Notes under the pieces: model-generated
Told to the model about the DNA's origin: nothing
The model's input: the letters and a program-made list of their open reading frames with translations, nothing else
Databases searched by the model: none
Shown here: positions 51,054 through 60,998 of the stretch, one piece after another
Numbering within the stretch: position 1 is the first letter of the stretch
How the letters are laid out: each line of letters opens with the position of its first letter
Program-made: the position numbers and the translations under genes
From: JAISDD01 sp031553935
GTDB lineage: Bacteria > Bacillota > Syntrophomonadia > Syntrophomonadales > Syntrophomonadaceae
Length of the DNA: 64,000 nucleotides
Direction of reading: 5' to 3'
Assembly: GCA_031553935.1 (NCBI GenBank)
Contig: JAVBKS010000011.1
Location: 49,829-113,828, forward strand

Positions 51054-52310
51054 CTAGGCTATGAATTCCCTGGGATCAGTAATATACCCAGTTATAAGTG
51101 ATGCTGCCACCGTAGCCGGTGATCCTAAATAAATGAATGCCTTGTTATTTCCCATTCTGCCTTTAAAATTGCGATTTGCTGTCGATATAACATTTTCCCC
51201 ATCAGAAGGTACTCCATTATGGGTTCCGACACATGGCCCGCATCCTGGAGTAACAAGCACTGCTCCCGCATCTAGGAAGGTATCGATAATCCCCTCTTTT
51301 ATAGCTTGTTTAAAAACGCTTCTGGAAGACGGGGCAATGATTAGCCGGGTACGGGGCGCAATTTTCCTGCCTTTTAGGACCGAGGCGGCAATTCTCAAGT
51401 CCTCAATACGACCGTTTGTACAGGTTCCAATTAGGCCTTGCTGCACTTTAATATCGGCTAAGGTTTTTGCTGCTACAACATTGTCAACCGTATGCGGTTT
51501 CGCTACCTGCGGCTCCAAATCAGTAACATCGTATTCTCTAAGATCAGCATAAACCGCATCCGCATCAGCCTGAACCGGCGTAAATTCGCGGTTGCTGTGT
51601 TCTTTCATCCAGTTCATTGTTTTGTCATCAGCTTCCATCAATCCGCATTTTGCGCCCATTTCTATCGCCATATTGCTTATGGTTAACCTTCCATCTATAC
51701 TGAGGTCAGAGATTACTTGTCCTGAATATTCAGCTGCCAAATAAGTCACGCCATCAGCAGTTACGTCGCCAATTAGATGCAGCATTAGATCCTTAGAGTA
51801 AACTCCCTTTTGCAGTTTACCATTAACCATAAACTTTATAGTTTCCGGTACCTTAAACCAAAGTTTGCCGGATATCATCCCTGCCGCTAAGTCGGTTGAG
51901 CCAACTCCGGTAGAAAATGCATTTAATGCTCCATAAGTACAAGTATGAGAATCGGCTCCGATGATCAAATCTCCAGGTCCAACATGTCCTTGTTCGGGCA
52001 TTAGCTGATGACAGACTCCTTCACCGATATCGTAGAGTATGATATCTTGTTCTACAGCAAATTCTCGCATCTGACGATGCAGGTCCGACACGCCTTCCAA
52101 AGGACTGGGAGAGCTGTGATCTATTATCATAGCAACTCTTTTGGGATCGAAAACCTTTTCTCCTAACATGTCTTTGAATGCCAGAATAGCAAGGGGCGAA
52201 GTCCCATCCTGACCCATTACGAAATCCAAATCTGCAACCACGATGTCTTTAGCATAGACATCACGCCCGCTCTTGTTCGAAAGAATCTTTTCTGCAATCG
52301 TCTTCCCCAT
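51054..52310 (-). CDS. LeuC-type aconitase/hydro-lyase large subunit
   Basis: A 418-residue [4Fe-4S] hydro-lyase of the LeuC/homoaconitase group: 'MGKTIAEKILSNKSG', 'HSSPSPLEGVSDLH', 'PGDLIIGADSHTCTYGALN' with the first cluster cysteine, 'IGTCTNGRIEDLRIAASVL' with the second region, and 'VTPGCGPCVGTHNGVPSDGE' with the last two. It forms a heterodimer with the LeuD-type protein. Genomes lacking a monomeric aconitase can use such two-subunit enzymes for citrate. Five bases separate it from the condensing-enzyme gene, consistent with co-translation. Confidence 0.88.
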   Translation of the reverse strand: MGKTIAEKILSNKSGRDVYAKDIVVADLDFVMGQDGTSPLAILAFKDMLGEKVFDPKRVAMIIDHSSPSPLEGVSDLHRQMREFAVEQDIILYDIGEGVCHQLMPEQGHVGPGDLIIGADSHTCTYGALNAFSTGVGSTDLAAGMISGKLWFKVPETIKFMVNGKLQKGVYSKDLMLHLIGDVTADGVTYLAAEYSGQVISDLSIDGRLTISNMAIEMGAKCGLMEADDKTMNWMKEHSNREFTPVQADADAVYADLREYDVTDLEPQVAKPHTVDNVVAAKTLADIKVQQGLIGTCTNGRIEDLRIAASVLKGRKIAPRTRLIIAPSSRSVFKQAIKEGIIDTFLDAGAVLVTPGCGPCVGTHNGVPSDGENVISTANRNFKGRMGNNKAFIYLGSPATVAASLITGYITDPREFIA

Positions 52311-52315
52311 AATCT

Positions 52316-53485
52316 CTACCTCTTCTTCTTGTATTCTTCAAAAATGTATACTAATTCTTTGTCGAATAAAGACCTCTTAACTTTTATTGATAAATCCCTA
52401 ACTAGCGGCAGAATATTCTGAGCATCTTCTTCAGTTATTTCTAACCCATATTCATTGTTAAACTTCGAAACTATCGCCGCACTTCCGGAGTGTTTGCCTA
52501 TTACTATCTGTCTTTCCAAACCTACTTCTTCCGGTGTAAAAGCTTCATAATTAAGAGGATTCTTGATCACTCCATCTCCATGTATTCCTGACTCATGGGC
52601 AAAAATATTTGCTCCTATGATTGGTTTGCTGACTGGTATGGGCCGGTTTGAGGCATTAGCAACATAATCGGCAATATCTCTAAAAACAGAAGTATCATAA
52701 TTGATATTCGCTTTCATTAAATGCTTGAGGCCCATGACAATTTCTTGCAGGCTCGAGTTTCCTGCCCTCTCGCCTAAACCATTAACAGTAACTCCAATGT
52801 ATTTGGCCCCAGCATAAACTCCAGCTAATGAATTAGCAGTAGCCATTCCAAAATCGTTGTGGGTATGCATTTCTATGTCAATTTGGACTGCATCTATTAA
52901 AGTCTTAATGAACTTATAAGTATTTAATGGAGTTAGAATGCCAACTGTATCACAAAAACGCAAACGATCTGCACCCGATTTCTTTGCAACGATAGCAAAT
53001 TCAGTCAAAAAAGTCATATCAGAGCGCGAAGCGTCCTCAGCATTAACAGAGACATATAGATTATTGTCCTTGGCATACTTTACGGCATCGCTCATTTGTT
53101 TTAGAACTTTATTCCTCGTCGTTTTCAGCTTATGTTCAATATGAATATCTGAGCTAGATATTGAAATAGCTACAGCATTGACTCCGCAATCCAACGATAC
53201 TTTAATATCTTCGATTACAGCGCGATTCCATGCCATTATGCTCGATTTCAAACCTAAATTTACGATCTTTTCCACGCACTCTTTTTCGGTGCCTCCCATT
53301 ACCGGGATACCAGCTTCAATCTGATCAACACCAATAGCATCCAGATATCTAGCGATTTGAATTTTCTCATCGTTTGAAAAAACTACCCCCGCGGTTTGTT
53401 CACCATCTCTAAGAGTAGTGTCAACCAAGAACAGTTTAGCATCCTTTTCTCTAAACCATTCTTTATTATTTTCAAAACCTATCAT
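52316..53485 (-). CDS. NifV/homocitrate-synthase-like enzyme, probable Re-citrate synthase
   Basis: A 389-residue DRE-TIM metallolyase: 'LVDTTLRDGEQTAGVVFS' (metal and acyl-CoA binding), 'EAGIPVMGGTEKE', 'RLRFCDTVGILTP', 'IEMHTHNDFGMATANSLAG' and 'VTVNGLGERAGNSSLQEIV' are typical of NifV/AksA/HCS proteins. In anaerobes such as Clostridium kluyveri, members of this superfamily annotated as homocitrate or isopropylmalate synthases are Re-face citrate synthases. No nif genes and no lysine-aminoadipate genes are present, whereas an aconitase-like pair and a true isocitrate dehydrogenase follow directly. I infer acetyl-CoA plus oxaloacetate to citrate for glutamate synthesis. Homocitrate synthase remains possible. 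Confidence 0.8.
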   Translation of the reverse strand: MIGFENNKEWFREKDAKLFLVDTTLRDGEQTAGVVFSNDEKIQIARYLDAIGVDQIEAGIPVMGGTEKECVEKIVNLGLKSSIMAWNRAVIEDIKVSLDCGVNAVAISISSSDIHIEHKLKTTRNKVLKQMSDAVKYAKDNNLYVSVNAEDASRSDMTFLTEFAIVAKKSGADRLRFCDTVGILTPLNTYKFIKTLIDAVQIDIEMHTHNDFGMATANSLAGVYAGAKYIGVTVNGLGERAGNSSLQEIVMGLKHLMKANINYDTSVFRDIADYVANASNRPIPVSKPIIGANIFAHESGIHGDGVIKNPLNYEAFTPEEVGLERQIVIGKHSGSAAIVSKFNNEYGLEITEEDAQNILPLVRDLSIKVKRSLFDKELVYIFEEYKKKR

Positions 53486-53551
53486 TAAATGACCTCCTCA
53501 TATTTTGTTTGTTTGCGGTCAAAGAAAACTCAAAGCCTTACCTGAATTATC

Positions 53552-55003
53552 TTAGTTTTTATCATTTAGTACTTTGATTAACAGGCTGTTAACCGTAGCT
53601 GGATCAGCCTGCCCCTTGGTCGATTTCATGATTTGTCCCACAAAAAAGCCCATAGCTTTACCTTTTCCATTACGATAATCTTCAACCACTTTTGGATTAT
53701 TATTTATTATTTCCTCGATTATTGGTAATAAGGTATCTTCGCCGGAAATAAGCGACATTCCTTTTTCTTTTACTATTATATCAGGATCATTGCCGGTCAA
53801 AAACATATCTTCGAAAACAGTTTTAGCCATTTTACCACTAATAAGGTTTTGGTCTATCATCTTTAACAATGCAACCAGCTTATCGGGTGATATTTTAGCT
53901 TCACTAATCTCAATATTATCTTGGTTGAGTAAGCGGCTAAACTCTCCCATTATCCAGTTGGAAACGGTTTTCGGGTCATCATGGATTTCAACACAAGCAT
54001 CAAAAAATTTCAAGTATTCTGGACTGGATGTCAGGAAATTGGCATCATAATCTGACAAACCACTTTTTTCTTTGAGCCTTGCCTGCGCCTCTGCAGGTAA
54101 TTCCGGCATAATTGCCCGCACTTTCTCAATCCATTCCCCAGACACTATGATCGGAGGTAAATCAGGATCGGGAAAATATCTATAATCATGGGCGTCTTCT
54201 TTGGTCCGCATGGAGCGAGTCATTTGTTTATCTTCATCCCAAGTTCTGGTTTCTTGGAATAGTTCTTCCCCATCTTCAATTGCTTCCATATGACGGTTGG
54301 CTTCGTATTCAATAGCTCTTTCCAACGCCCGGAAAGAATTAAGGTTTTTTATTTCTGTACGAGTTCCTAATTCAGACTGTCCCCAAGGTCTTACCGAGAC
54401 ATTAGCATCACAACGCAATGACCCTTCCTGCATTTTACAATCAGAAACTCCGGCAAAAAGCAAAACTGTACGTAATTTTTCCAGATAAGTCCGCGCTTCT
54501 TGAGCACTTCTCATATCCGGTTCCGACACTATTTCTAAGAGCGGTACCCCACATCTGTTCAGATCAACATAGGAGAGGCTAGTCGTAGTTATGTCACCCT
54601 GATGAACTAGCTTCCCGGCATCTTCTTCCAAATGAGCGCGATTAATACTGATTCTCTTTAAGCCTTCAGCAGTTTCGATATCCAAATGACCGTTTTTGCA
54701 TATTGGAAAATTGAATTGCGACACCTGATACGCCCTAGGCAAATCTGGATAAAAATAGCTTTTACGATCAAAGCGACTATACTCAGATATATCGAAATTC
54801 AAAGCCAAACCAGTCTTGATCGCTAATTCAACCACTTCTTCGTTCAGTACCGGCAATATCCCAGGGAAACCTGCGCACCCTGGGCATATGTTCACATTAG
54901 GAGAAAGGTCGAATTTGTTAGCACATGAACAAAAAAGTTTACTAGCAGTCTTTAGTTCAACATGAACTTCTAAACCAATTACAATTTCGAAATCTTTCGT
55001 CAT
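53552..55003 (-). CDS. gatB: Aspartyl/glutamyl-tRNA amidotransferase subunit B
   Basis: A 483-residue GatB: 'IVIGLEVHVELKTASKLFC', zinc-type cysteines 'CSCANKF...CPGCAGFPG', 'SYFYPDLPRAYQVSQF', 'NRAHLEEDAGKL', 'DLNRCGVPLLEIVSEPDM' and a C-terminal YqeY-like tail. It binds Glu-tRNA(Gln) or Asp-tRNA(Asn) and phosphorylates the misacylated residue. It directly abuts gatA in the order gatC-gatA-gatB. The downstream 2-oxoglutarate genes follow after a 66-base gap. Confidence 0.97.
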   Translation of the reverse strand: MTKDFEIVIGLEVHVELKTASKLFCSCANKFDLSPNVNICPGCAGFPGILPVLNEEVVELAIKTGLALNFDISEYSRFDRKSYFYPDLPRAYQVSQFNFPICKNGHLDIETAEGLKRISINRAHLEEDAGKLVHQGDITTTSLSYVDLNRCGVPLLEIVSEPDMRSAQEARTYLEKLRTVLLFAGVSDCKMQEGSLRCDANVSVRPWGQSELGTRTEIKNLNSFRALERAIEYEANRHMEAIEDGEELFQETRTWDEDKQMTRSMRTKEDAHDYRYFPDPDLPPIIVSGEWIEKVRAIMPELPAEAQARLKEKSGLSDYDANFLTSSPEYLKFFDACVEIHDDPKTVSNWIMGEFSRLLNQDNIEISEAKISPDKLVALLKMIDQNLISGKMAKTVFEDMFLTGNDPDIIVKEKGMSLISGEDTLLPIIEEIINNNPKVVEDYRNGKGKAMGFFVGQIMKSTKGQADPATVNSLLIKVLNDKN

Positions 55004-56458
55004 TTACTTCACCTCCAGATGAGGTCTTCTCGTGTGATAATCGGTATTTCTTTCCAAGGCATCTGCAAAACTTATCAGGGTTCCCTCTTCGAAAGGTTTG
55101 GCAATTAATTGCAAGCCGACTGGAAGCCCTTCAGCAAAACCGCAAGGTACTGTAATCCCAGGTAATCCAGCCATATTAACCGGCACAGTTAGAATATCGT
55201 TCATATATAAGGTAAGTGGATCCCCTACCTGCTCACCAATTTTAAAAGCTGTTGTCGGCGTTGTTGGCGCTGCAATAACATCGAAACTAGCGAATACCTT
55301 AATAAAATCATCTAAAATAAGCCTTCTAACCTTTAGTGCCTTGAGGTAATAAGCATCATAAAATCCAGCACTTAAGGCATAAGTCCCCAGCATTATCCTG
55401 CGCTTGGTCTCATTACCAAAACCATGTGTCCGAGAATTGGTATATAAATCAAATACATTATCGGATTCGATATCTCGATAGCCAAAACGGATTCCATCTA
55501 AGCAAGCAAGATTAGTACTCGCTTCTGCCGGGCAAATAATATGATAAGCTGCCAGGGCATATTCGGAATGGGGCAAAGATACCTCTTCAATCCGGGCGCC
55601 TAGCTGCTCATATAAAGCTAAGGCTTTGTCAAAATGATCTCTTATTTGCTGGTCAATTCCAAGTTGCAGGTATTCCTTGGGAACCCCTATTTTCATTCCC
55701 TTAATGTTGGAATTCAGAAAGCTGCGGTAATCTGGACAGTCATTCCTTGCTGAAGTTGAGTCCAGCTGATCATGACCGGCGACAGAATTTAGAACTAATG
55801 CCGAGTCGCCAACATTTCTGGAAATTATTCCAACCTGGTCTAGGGAAGAAGCCAGTGGTATTATACCCCAGCGCGAAACTCTGCCATAGGTTGGCTTTAA
55901 ACCAACAACTCCGCAGTAAGCAGCCGGCTGTCGAATCGATCCCCCAGTATCTGTACCAATAGCAAAGGGGATTTCGCCGCTGGCAACTGCAGCCGCACAC
56001 CCTCCTGATGAACCTCCGGGAACTCTATCTAAGCTCCAAGGATTTCTAGTTGTTTTGAATGCTGAGAGCTCAGTTGAGGTTCCCATGGCAAATTCGTCCA
56101 TATTGAGTTTGCCTACTAAGACCGCATCTTGCTCTTTTAGTTTTCTGTGAACGGTTGCATCATAACTGGGAACAAAATCTTTTAACATTACTGAAGCACA
56201 AGTGGTTTTTACGCCAGAAGTGCATATATTATCTTTGAGGGCATAAGGAATTCCTTTAAGATTACTTTCCGGGGCATTTTTGCAATTTACGGCATTCTTA
56301 ATTACCTGCTCTTTTTCAACCATAGTAATAAAAGCGTTTACCTGGCTATCAACTTGAGTTGTGCGCTCATAAACCGAATGCAAAAGCTCTTCACAAGAAA
56401 TTTCTTTCTTTTTCAAAGATTCAGACATCTCTTGTACTGATAATTCCCATAAATCCAT
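55004..56458 (-). CDS. gatA: Aspartyl/glutamyl-tRNA amidotransferase subunit A
   Basis: A 484-residue amidase-signature enzyme. The Ser-cisSer-Lys triad is visible: Lys in 'GIPYALKDNICTSG', serines in 'RVPGGSSGGCAAAVASG' and 'ALGTDTGGSIRQPAAYCG'-type context (here AIGTDTGGSIRQ). It releases ammonia from glutamine and passes it to GatB. Length is normal. AAAGGAGC precedes the ATG, and the gene lies 13 bases after gatC. Confidence 0.97.
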   Translation of the reverse strand: MDLWELSVQEMSESLKKKEISCEELLHSVYERTTQVDSQVNAFITMVEKEQVIKNAVNCKNAPESNLKGIPYALKDNICTSGVKTTCASVMLKDFVPSYDATVHRKLKEQDAVLVGKLNMDEFAMGTSTELSAFKTTRNPWSLDRVPGGSSGGCAAAVASGEIPFAIGTDTGGSIRQPAAYCGVVGLKPTYGRVSRWGIIPLASSLDQVGIISRNVGDSALVLNSVAGHDQLDSTSARNDCPDYRSFLNSNIKGMKIGVPKEYLQLGIDQQIRDHFDKALALYEQLGARIEEVSLPHSEYALAAYHIICPAEASTNLACLDGIRFGYRDIESDNVFDLYTNSRTHGFGNETKRRIMLGTYALSAGFYDAYYLKALKVRRLILDDFIKVFASFDVIAAPTTPTTAFKIGEQVGDPLTLYMNDILTVPVNMAGLPGITVPCGFAEGLPVGLQLIAKPFEEGTLISFADALERNTDYHTRRPHLEVK

Positions 56459-56471
56459 CGGTAAAGCTCCT

Positions 56472-56756
56472 TTACATTATTTTGGGAACAACATATTGTT
56501 CATCCTTAACATAGGCACTGTTCTTGAATAGATCCAGTCTTCGGTCATATGGTTTGCATTCGTCGGCACGCCAAATATTGCTTACTGCTAAGATATCAAC
56601 CAAAGGCTCGATTTGCGATGTATCCAGCTGATTCAGCTTATCCACATAAGCCAGGACTAAGCTCAATTGCCGTGCATATTCTTCGATTTCTTCGTCATCA
56701 ATTCTTAACCGTGCCAATAAGGCTGCATTTTCGACCTCTTGCTTACTTATTGTCAT
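56472..56756 (-). CDS. gatC: Aspartyl/glutamyl-tRNA amidotransferase subunit C
   Basis: A 94-residue GatC with 'VENAALLARLRIDDEEIEEY' at the N-terminus and 'VDKLNQLDTSQIEPL' plus the C-terminal 'DRLDLF'-type end (RRLDLFKNSAYVKDEQYVVPKIM). It stabilises the GatA-GatB complex. It is the first of three gat genes and has AGGAGGTAGGG before the ATG. Confidence 0.95.
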   Translation of the reverse strand: MTISKQEVENAALLARLRIDDEEIEEYARQLSLVLAYVDKLNQLDTSQIEPLVDILAVSNIWRADECKPYDRRLDLFKNSAYVKDEQYVVPKIM

Positions 56757-56858
56757 GCCCTACCTCCTGCCATAAATTTATGCCCATCATTATACCAAAA
56801 AGAAAATAGTAACACACGTTTTATCCTGTATACATACATTTCGAAAGAAAAATAACTA

Positions 56859-58880
56859 TTATAATAATTCCGGCTGCTCAGACATGCTGGTGCGATTTAG
56901 AATAACTTCAAGTTCAGTTTCACCAATAATAGTTATGCCTAACTCTTGGGCCTTTTTAAGCTTTTGACCCGGTTTATCTCCCAGGATAAGATAGTCAGTT
57001 TTCGTGCTAACACTGGAACTTATTTTTCCTCCCAAATTACTTATCATTTCTTCTACTTCCAGGCGGCTGTATTTTTCCAATCCCCCACTGAGCACGAAAA
57101 TCTTGCCCTCTAAAATTCCGGTTAATCGATTACATTCGGCAGTATAATTAACCCCTGAATTGATCAAGTTACGGATAGATTCAATATTTCGCGGCTCTTG
57201 GAAATAGTTTACTATACTGGCGGCAATTTTGGGTCCTATCTCTGGGATCCTCAACAAGTCATCTTCACTTATTTCGAAAAAAGCATTTATATCAAGAAAG
57301 TTTTCCGCTAATAATCTGGCGGTCTTCGCTCCTACTAGATTAATCCCTAGGCCTAGAATAAGACATGCCAAAGGCTTGCTTTTGCTGGCTTCGATTGCGT
57401 TTAGCAGATTGTTGGCTGATTTGATTCCCATATTGTCAAGCTTGCTCAATTGTTGAGCATCAAGAGCATACAAATCCTCAACTCTATGCACTAAATCGTT
57501 TTTCAGCAATTGTTCAATCATGCTTGGCCCAAGCCCCTCGATATTCATTGCCGGACGGGAAGCAAAAAAAACCAGGCTCTCTTTAATACGCGCCGGGCAA
57601 TTAATATTATCGCAGCGGTAGGCAACTTCGCCTTCCAAACGCACGGCTGCGCTCCCGCAGGCCGGACATTCCAGAGGCGGCTTGATTTCTTCTTCCTCAC
57701 CGGTTCGCATTACTACTAAAGCTTCAATGACTTCAGGAATAATATCTCCGGCTTTGTGAATCAATACTGTATCACCTATTTTGATATCTCTATCCCTAAT
57801 TAGATCGAAGTTATGCAAACTAGCTCTGCTGACTGTAGTGCCGGCAATTGGTACCGGTTGTAACAAGGCGGTCGGAGCAATGATACCCGTACGCCCAACA
57901 TTTAATTCCACCCCAAGTAGCTTAGTTTCCTTTTCTTCAGCCTTAAATTTGTAGGCAATTGCCCAGCGTGGACTCTTAGCAGTTACCCCAATCTTTGAAC
58001 GCTCATGCAAGCTGTTTAGTTTAACTACAATCCCATCAATCTCAAAAGGCAATTCATGACGGTCGGTTTCATTTGCTTGCACATATTCATATACTTCCTC
58101 AATCGAGTTCGATTTTACATAACTCTTTTGCACAGGCAAGCCAATATCTTTTAAAAATTCTAATAATTCGATTTGACTATTTAGTTCATATCCTTGAATT
58201 AAAATCACATCATAAAAATAGGCTGCCAGTTTCCTATTAGCTGTGATCACCGGATTAAGTTGACGTAAAGATCCGGCTGCTGCATTGCGGGGATTGGCAA
58301 AAAGCTTCCCTCCTCCCTCTGCTTGCAGCTGGTTCAAATATAAAAATTCCTGTTTGGGCATAAATATCTCGCCCCGAACTTCCAGAAAAGGAATCGGCCG
58401 CCTCAATTTAAGAGGAATGCTCTTTATGGTGCGAACGTTTTGGGTAACATCTTCGCCCATAATCCCATTACCTCGTGTTGCAGCTTGCTTTAGTATTCCG
58501 TTTTCATAAGTTACTGCAATAGATAAGCCATCAATCTTCAATTCGCAAACATATTCTAAATCTGCAGTTATTTTATTTAGGCGTCTGTTAAACTCGAGCA
58601 AATCATGAAATGAAAAGGCATTATCTAAACTAAGTAAGGGCTTGCTGTGCTGCAAGGCAGGAAACTTTTCAAGCGCTCCTCCACCTACACGTTGGGTAGG
58701 CGAATTAGGAGCAATAAGCTCCGGATGTTCACTTTCTATTCGCTTTAATTCCGCAAACAAGGCATCGTATTTATTATCGCTAACTAATGGTTGATCTAAT
58801 ATATAATAATGATAATCATATTCACGAATCTGCTCCTCTAATTCTGACAATCGTTCGTGAATATGTTTGTCAGCGTCCAA
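56859..58880 (-). CDS. ligA: NAD-dependent DNA ligase
   Basis: A 673-residue LigA of full length: Ia domain ('YHYYILDQPLVSDNKYDALF'), adenylation site Lys in 'CELKIDGLSIAV', OB fold 'VGRTGIIAPTALLQPV', zinc finger 'CPACGS...CDNINCPARI', helix-hairpin-helix repeats and a C-terminal BRCT domain ('GKIFVLSGGLEKYSRLEVEEMI'). It seals nicks in replication and repair. The start is a TTG at 58880 behind GGAGGAAC. It lies 24 bases after pcrA, a common Firmicute arrangement. Confidence 0.97.
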   Translation of the reverse strand: MDADKHIHERLSELEEQIREYDYHYYILDQPLVSDNKYDALFAELKRIESEHPELIAPNSPTQRVGGGALEKFPALQHSKPLLSLDNAFSFHDLLEFNRRLNKITADLEYVCELKIDGLSIAVTYENGILKQAATRGNGIMGEDVTQNVRTIKSIPLKLRRPIPFLEVRGEIFMPKQEFLYLNQLQAEGGGKLFANPRNAAAGSLRQLNPVITANRKLAAYFYDVILIQGYELNSQIELLEFLKDIGLPVQKSYVKSNSIEEVYEYVQANETDRHELPFEIDGIVVKLNSLHERSKIGVTAKSPRWAIAYKFKAEEKETKLLGVELNVGRTGIIAPTALLQPVPIAGTTVSRASLHNFDLIRDRDIKIGDTVLIHKAGDIIPEVIEALVVMRTGEEEEIKPPLECPACGSAAVRLEGEVAYRCDNINCPARIKESLVFFASRPAMNIEGLGPSMIEQLLKNDLVHRVEDLYALDAQQLSKLDNMGIKSANNLLNAIEASKSKPLACLILGLGINLVGAKTARLLAENFLDINAFFEISEDDLLRIPEIGPKIAASIVNYFQEPRNIESIRNLINSGVNYTAECNRLTGILEGKIFVLSGGLEKYSRLEVEEMISNLGGKISSSVSTKTDYLILGDKPGQKLKKAQELGITIIGETELEVILNRTSMSEQPELL

Positions 58881-58904
58881 GCCTTAGGTTCCTCCTTAAT
58901 TCAA

Positions 58905-60998
58905 TTATCCTAATTTCTCTAGAGGAGCCATATCCAGACGCATCATCTTGGGTCCGCCTCTTTCAAAATCTATTATTGCAATTATGCCATCCTCATGGAG
59001 TTCTAATACATTACCAAGACCAAATTTGCGATGCATTACTTGATCTCCAGCTTGTATCGGCGTGTTAATGGCAACTCTTTGCGTTGGTATTTCGAACAGC
59101 TCTTCAGGTATCTCTTTCAAAAACCGTGAAGGAGCATTACTTCTCTCATAGCCATACAAAAGTCTGGTAACAGTATGTGTAAGATACAACTTCTTTTTGG
59201 CTCTAGTTATTCCGACATAACAAAGCCGCCGCTCTTCTTCTATTTCCTCAATGCCTTCAGATTTATAAGAAGGAAAAACTCCTTCTTCCATCCCTGATAT
59301 AAACACATAGTCAAATTCTAACCCTTTAGCACCATGTAAAGACATCATGCTGACAGAATCAGAATAATCTAAGTCTTCAGTGTCCTTAACCAGTGCAGTT
59401 CCAGCCAAGAATTCCTCAAGGCCAGATCCCCCCATATTTTCGAATTCAATGGCAAGAGAACGCAATTCGCGTATATTCTCAATTCTGGCCTCAGCTTCTA
59501 GACGGTCGGTCTGTTTTAAAATTTCGATATAAGTACTTGCCTCTAGAACCGCATCCAATAGCTCAGCTATAGAGACTCCCTGCTGGTTTAGAGTTAAAAA
59601 GAATTGAATCATACCATAGAACTCTTCTAAAGTGGTCCGGTTTTTACGTCCCAAACCTGATATTTCATCGGGGAAAGCCAGGACATCAACGATCGGAATA
59701 CTCTTCTCAGAGGCTAAGGCTCTAATTTTGCTAAGCGTCTTTTGTCCTATTCCTCTTTTGGGTATATTTATTATTCTTTCAAAACTCAGAAGATCATTGG
59801 GATTACATATCAACCTAAAGTAGGCTAATATGTCTTTAACTTCCTTGCGTTCATAAAACTTGCTGGCTCCAATAATTCTATATGGAATGCTTCTACGTAC
59901 CAGCGCTTCTTCCACAACTCTTGACTGAGCATGGGTTCTGTAAAAGATTGCGCAATTCCGGTACTCGCTATTCTGGTTATCTACAAGTTCTGCAATACTT
60001 TCAGCAATGAATCTCGCTTCCTGAAAAGAGTCGGGGGCGCAATAACATGTTATCATCTCGCCAACACCATTTTCAGTGAAAAGTTTCTTTTCTTGTCGTC
60101 CGTTATTAAAGCGAATAACATTGTTAGCAGCTGTTAGTATATTGCCAGTCGATCTATAGTTTTGTTCCATTACAATAATCTCTGCTTCTGGATAGTCCTC
60201 TATGAATCTTTTTATGTTGAACGGTTCAGCGCCCCGCCAGCTATAAATAGATTGATCCGGATCTCCAACCACAAAAATGTTTTTATTGCGCGCTGATAAT
60301 AATTTAGTAAATATATATTGTGACAGATTAGTATCTTGATATTCATCAACCATTACATAACGAAACCAATTCTGATACTTCTCAAGCACAGCTGGGTGTT
60401 CCTTAAACAAGCGTATACATAGAAGTATAAGATCTTCAAAATCAAGGGCATTAATCTCCCTCAAATGTCTGCTATACGCGCGATAGATCTCCCAATATTT
60501 CTCCCGCAATTCATAGGGAACTTTTAGGTCCATAAAGTATTTTTCCGGGTCAGCTAAACTATTTTTGATTTGCTTAATCGGATAAAGCAACTCTTCGGGC
60601 TTAATCTCATAGTAATGGTTCTCTTTTAATATGGATTTTATTATTGACTTGCTATCACCATCATCTAAAATAATAAAATTTTTGTCATAGCCAAGATGAT
60701 TAATATCCATTTTGAGAATTTTATAACAGGCGGCATGAAATGTCTGAATCCATTGACCATTAAAGCTAGGAATTATCGAAACAATTCTACTTCTCATTTC
60801 ATGTGCAGCTTTATTAGTAAATGTAATAGCTAGAATAGAATCAGGACTGGCTGAATCATTTACTAAATTAGCAATTCTATTAGTTAAAACCTTTGTTTTT
60901 CCGCTGCCTGCCCCGGCTAAAACCATGCATGGTCCAGCGGTATGAAGTACAGCTAGTTTTTGCTCTTTGTTCAATCCTTGAAGTAATTCCAATGTCAT
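58905..60998 (-). CDS. pcrA: ATP-dependent DNA helicase PcrA/UvrD
   Basis: A 697-residue superfamily I helicase: 'LNKEQKLAVLHTAGPCMVLAGAGSGKT' region with Walker A, 'ITFTNKAAHEM', 'YVMVDEYQDTN' (motif II), 'VVGDPDQSIYSWRGA' (motif III), 'LEQNYRST'-type motif (here MEQNYRSTGNIL), 'VSMMSLHGAKGLEFDYVF' (motif V) and 'EERRLCYVGITRAKKKLYL' (motif VI). The C-terminus has the PcrA Tudor-like domain 'GDQVMHRKFGLGNVLEL'. The ATG at 60998, preceded by AGAGGTG, is used; the longer frame to 61097 adds non-conserved residues. It acts in repair and rolling-circle replication. Confidence 0.96.
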   Translation of the reverse strand: MTLELLQGLNKEQKLAVLHTAGPCMVLAGAGSGKTKVLTNRIANLVNDSASPDSILAITFTNKAAHEMRSRIVSIIPSFNGQWIQTFHAACYKILKMDINHLGYDKNFIILDDGDSKSIIKSILKENHYYEIKPEELLYPIKQIKNSLADPEKYFMDLKVPYELREKYWEIYRAYSRHLREINALDFEDLILLCIRLFKEHPAVLEKYQNWFRYVMVDEYQDTNLSQYIFTKLLSARNKNIFVVGDPDQSIYSWRGAEPFNIKRFIEDYPEAEIIVMEQNYRSTGNILTAANNVIRFNNGRQEKKLFTENGVGEMITCYCAPDSFQEARFIAESIAELVDNQNSEYRNCAIFYRTHAQSRVVEEALVRRSIPYRIIGASKFYERKEVKDILAYFRLICNPNDLLSFERIINIPKRGIGQKTLSKIRALASEKSIPIVDVLAFPDEISGLGRKNRTTLEEFYGMIQFFLTLNQQGVSIAELLDAVLEASTYIEILKQTDRLEAEARIENIRELRSLAIEFENMGGSGLEEFLAGTALVKDTEDLDYSDSVSMMSLHGAKGLEFDYVFISGMEEGVFPSYKSEGIEEIEEERRLCYVGITRAKKKLYLTHTVTRLLYGYERSNAPSRFLKEIPEELFEIPTQRVAINTPIQAGDQVMHRKFGLGNVLELHEDGIIAIIDFERGGPKMMRLDMAPLEKLG

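Noticed and set aside
52316..53485. Leucine biosynthesis operon (leuACD)
   Set aside because: The dehydrogenase that follows is a clear isocitrate dehydrogenase, not LeuB, and the condensing enzyme is of NifV type and short, lacking the LeuA regulatory domain.
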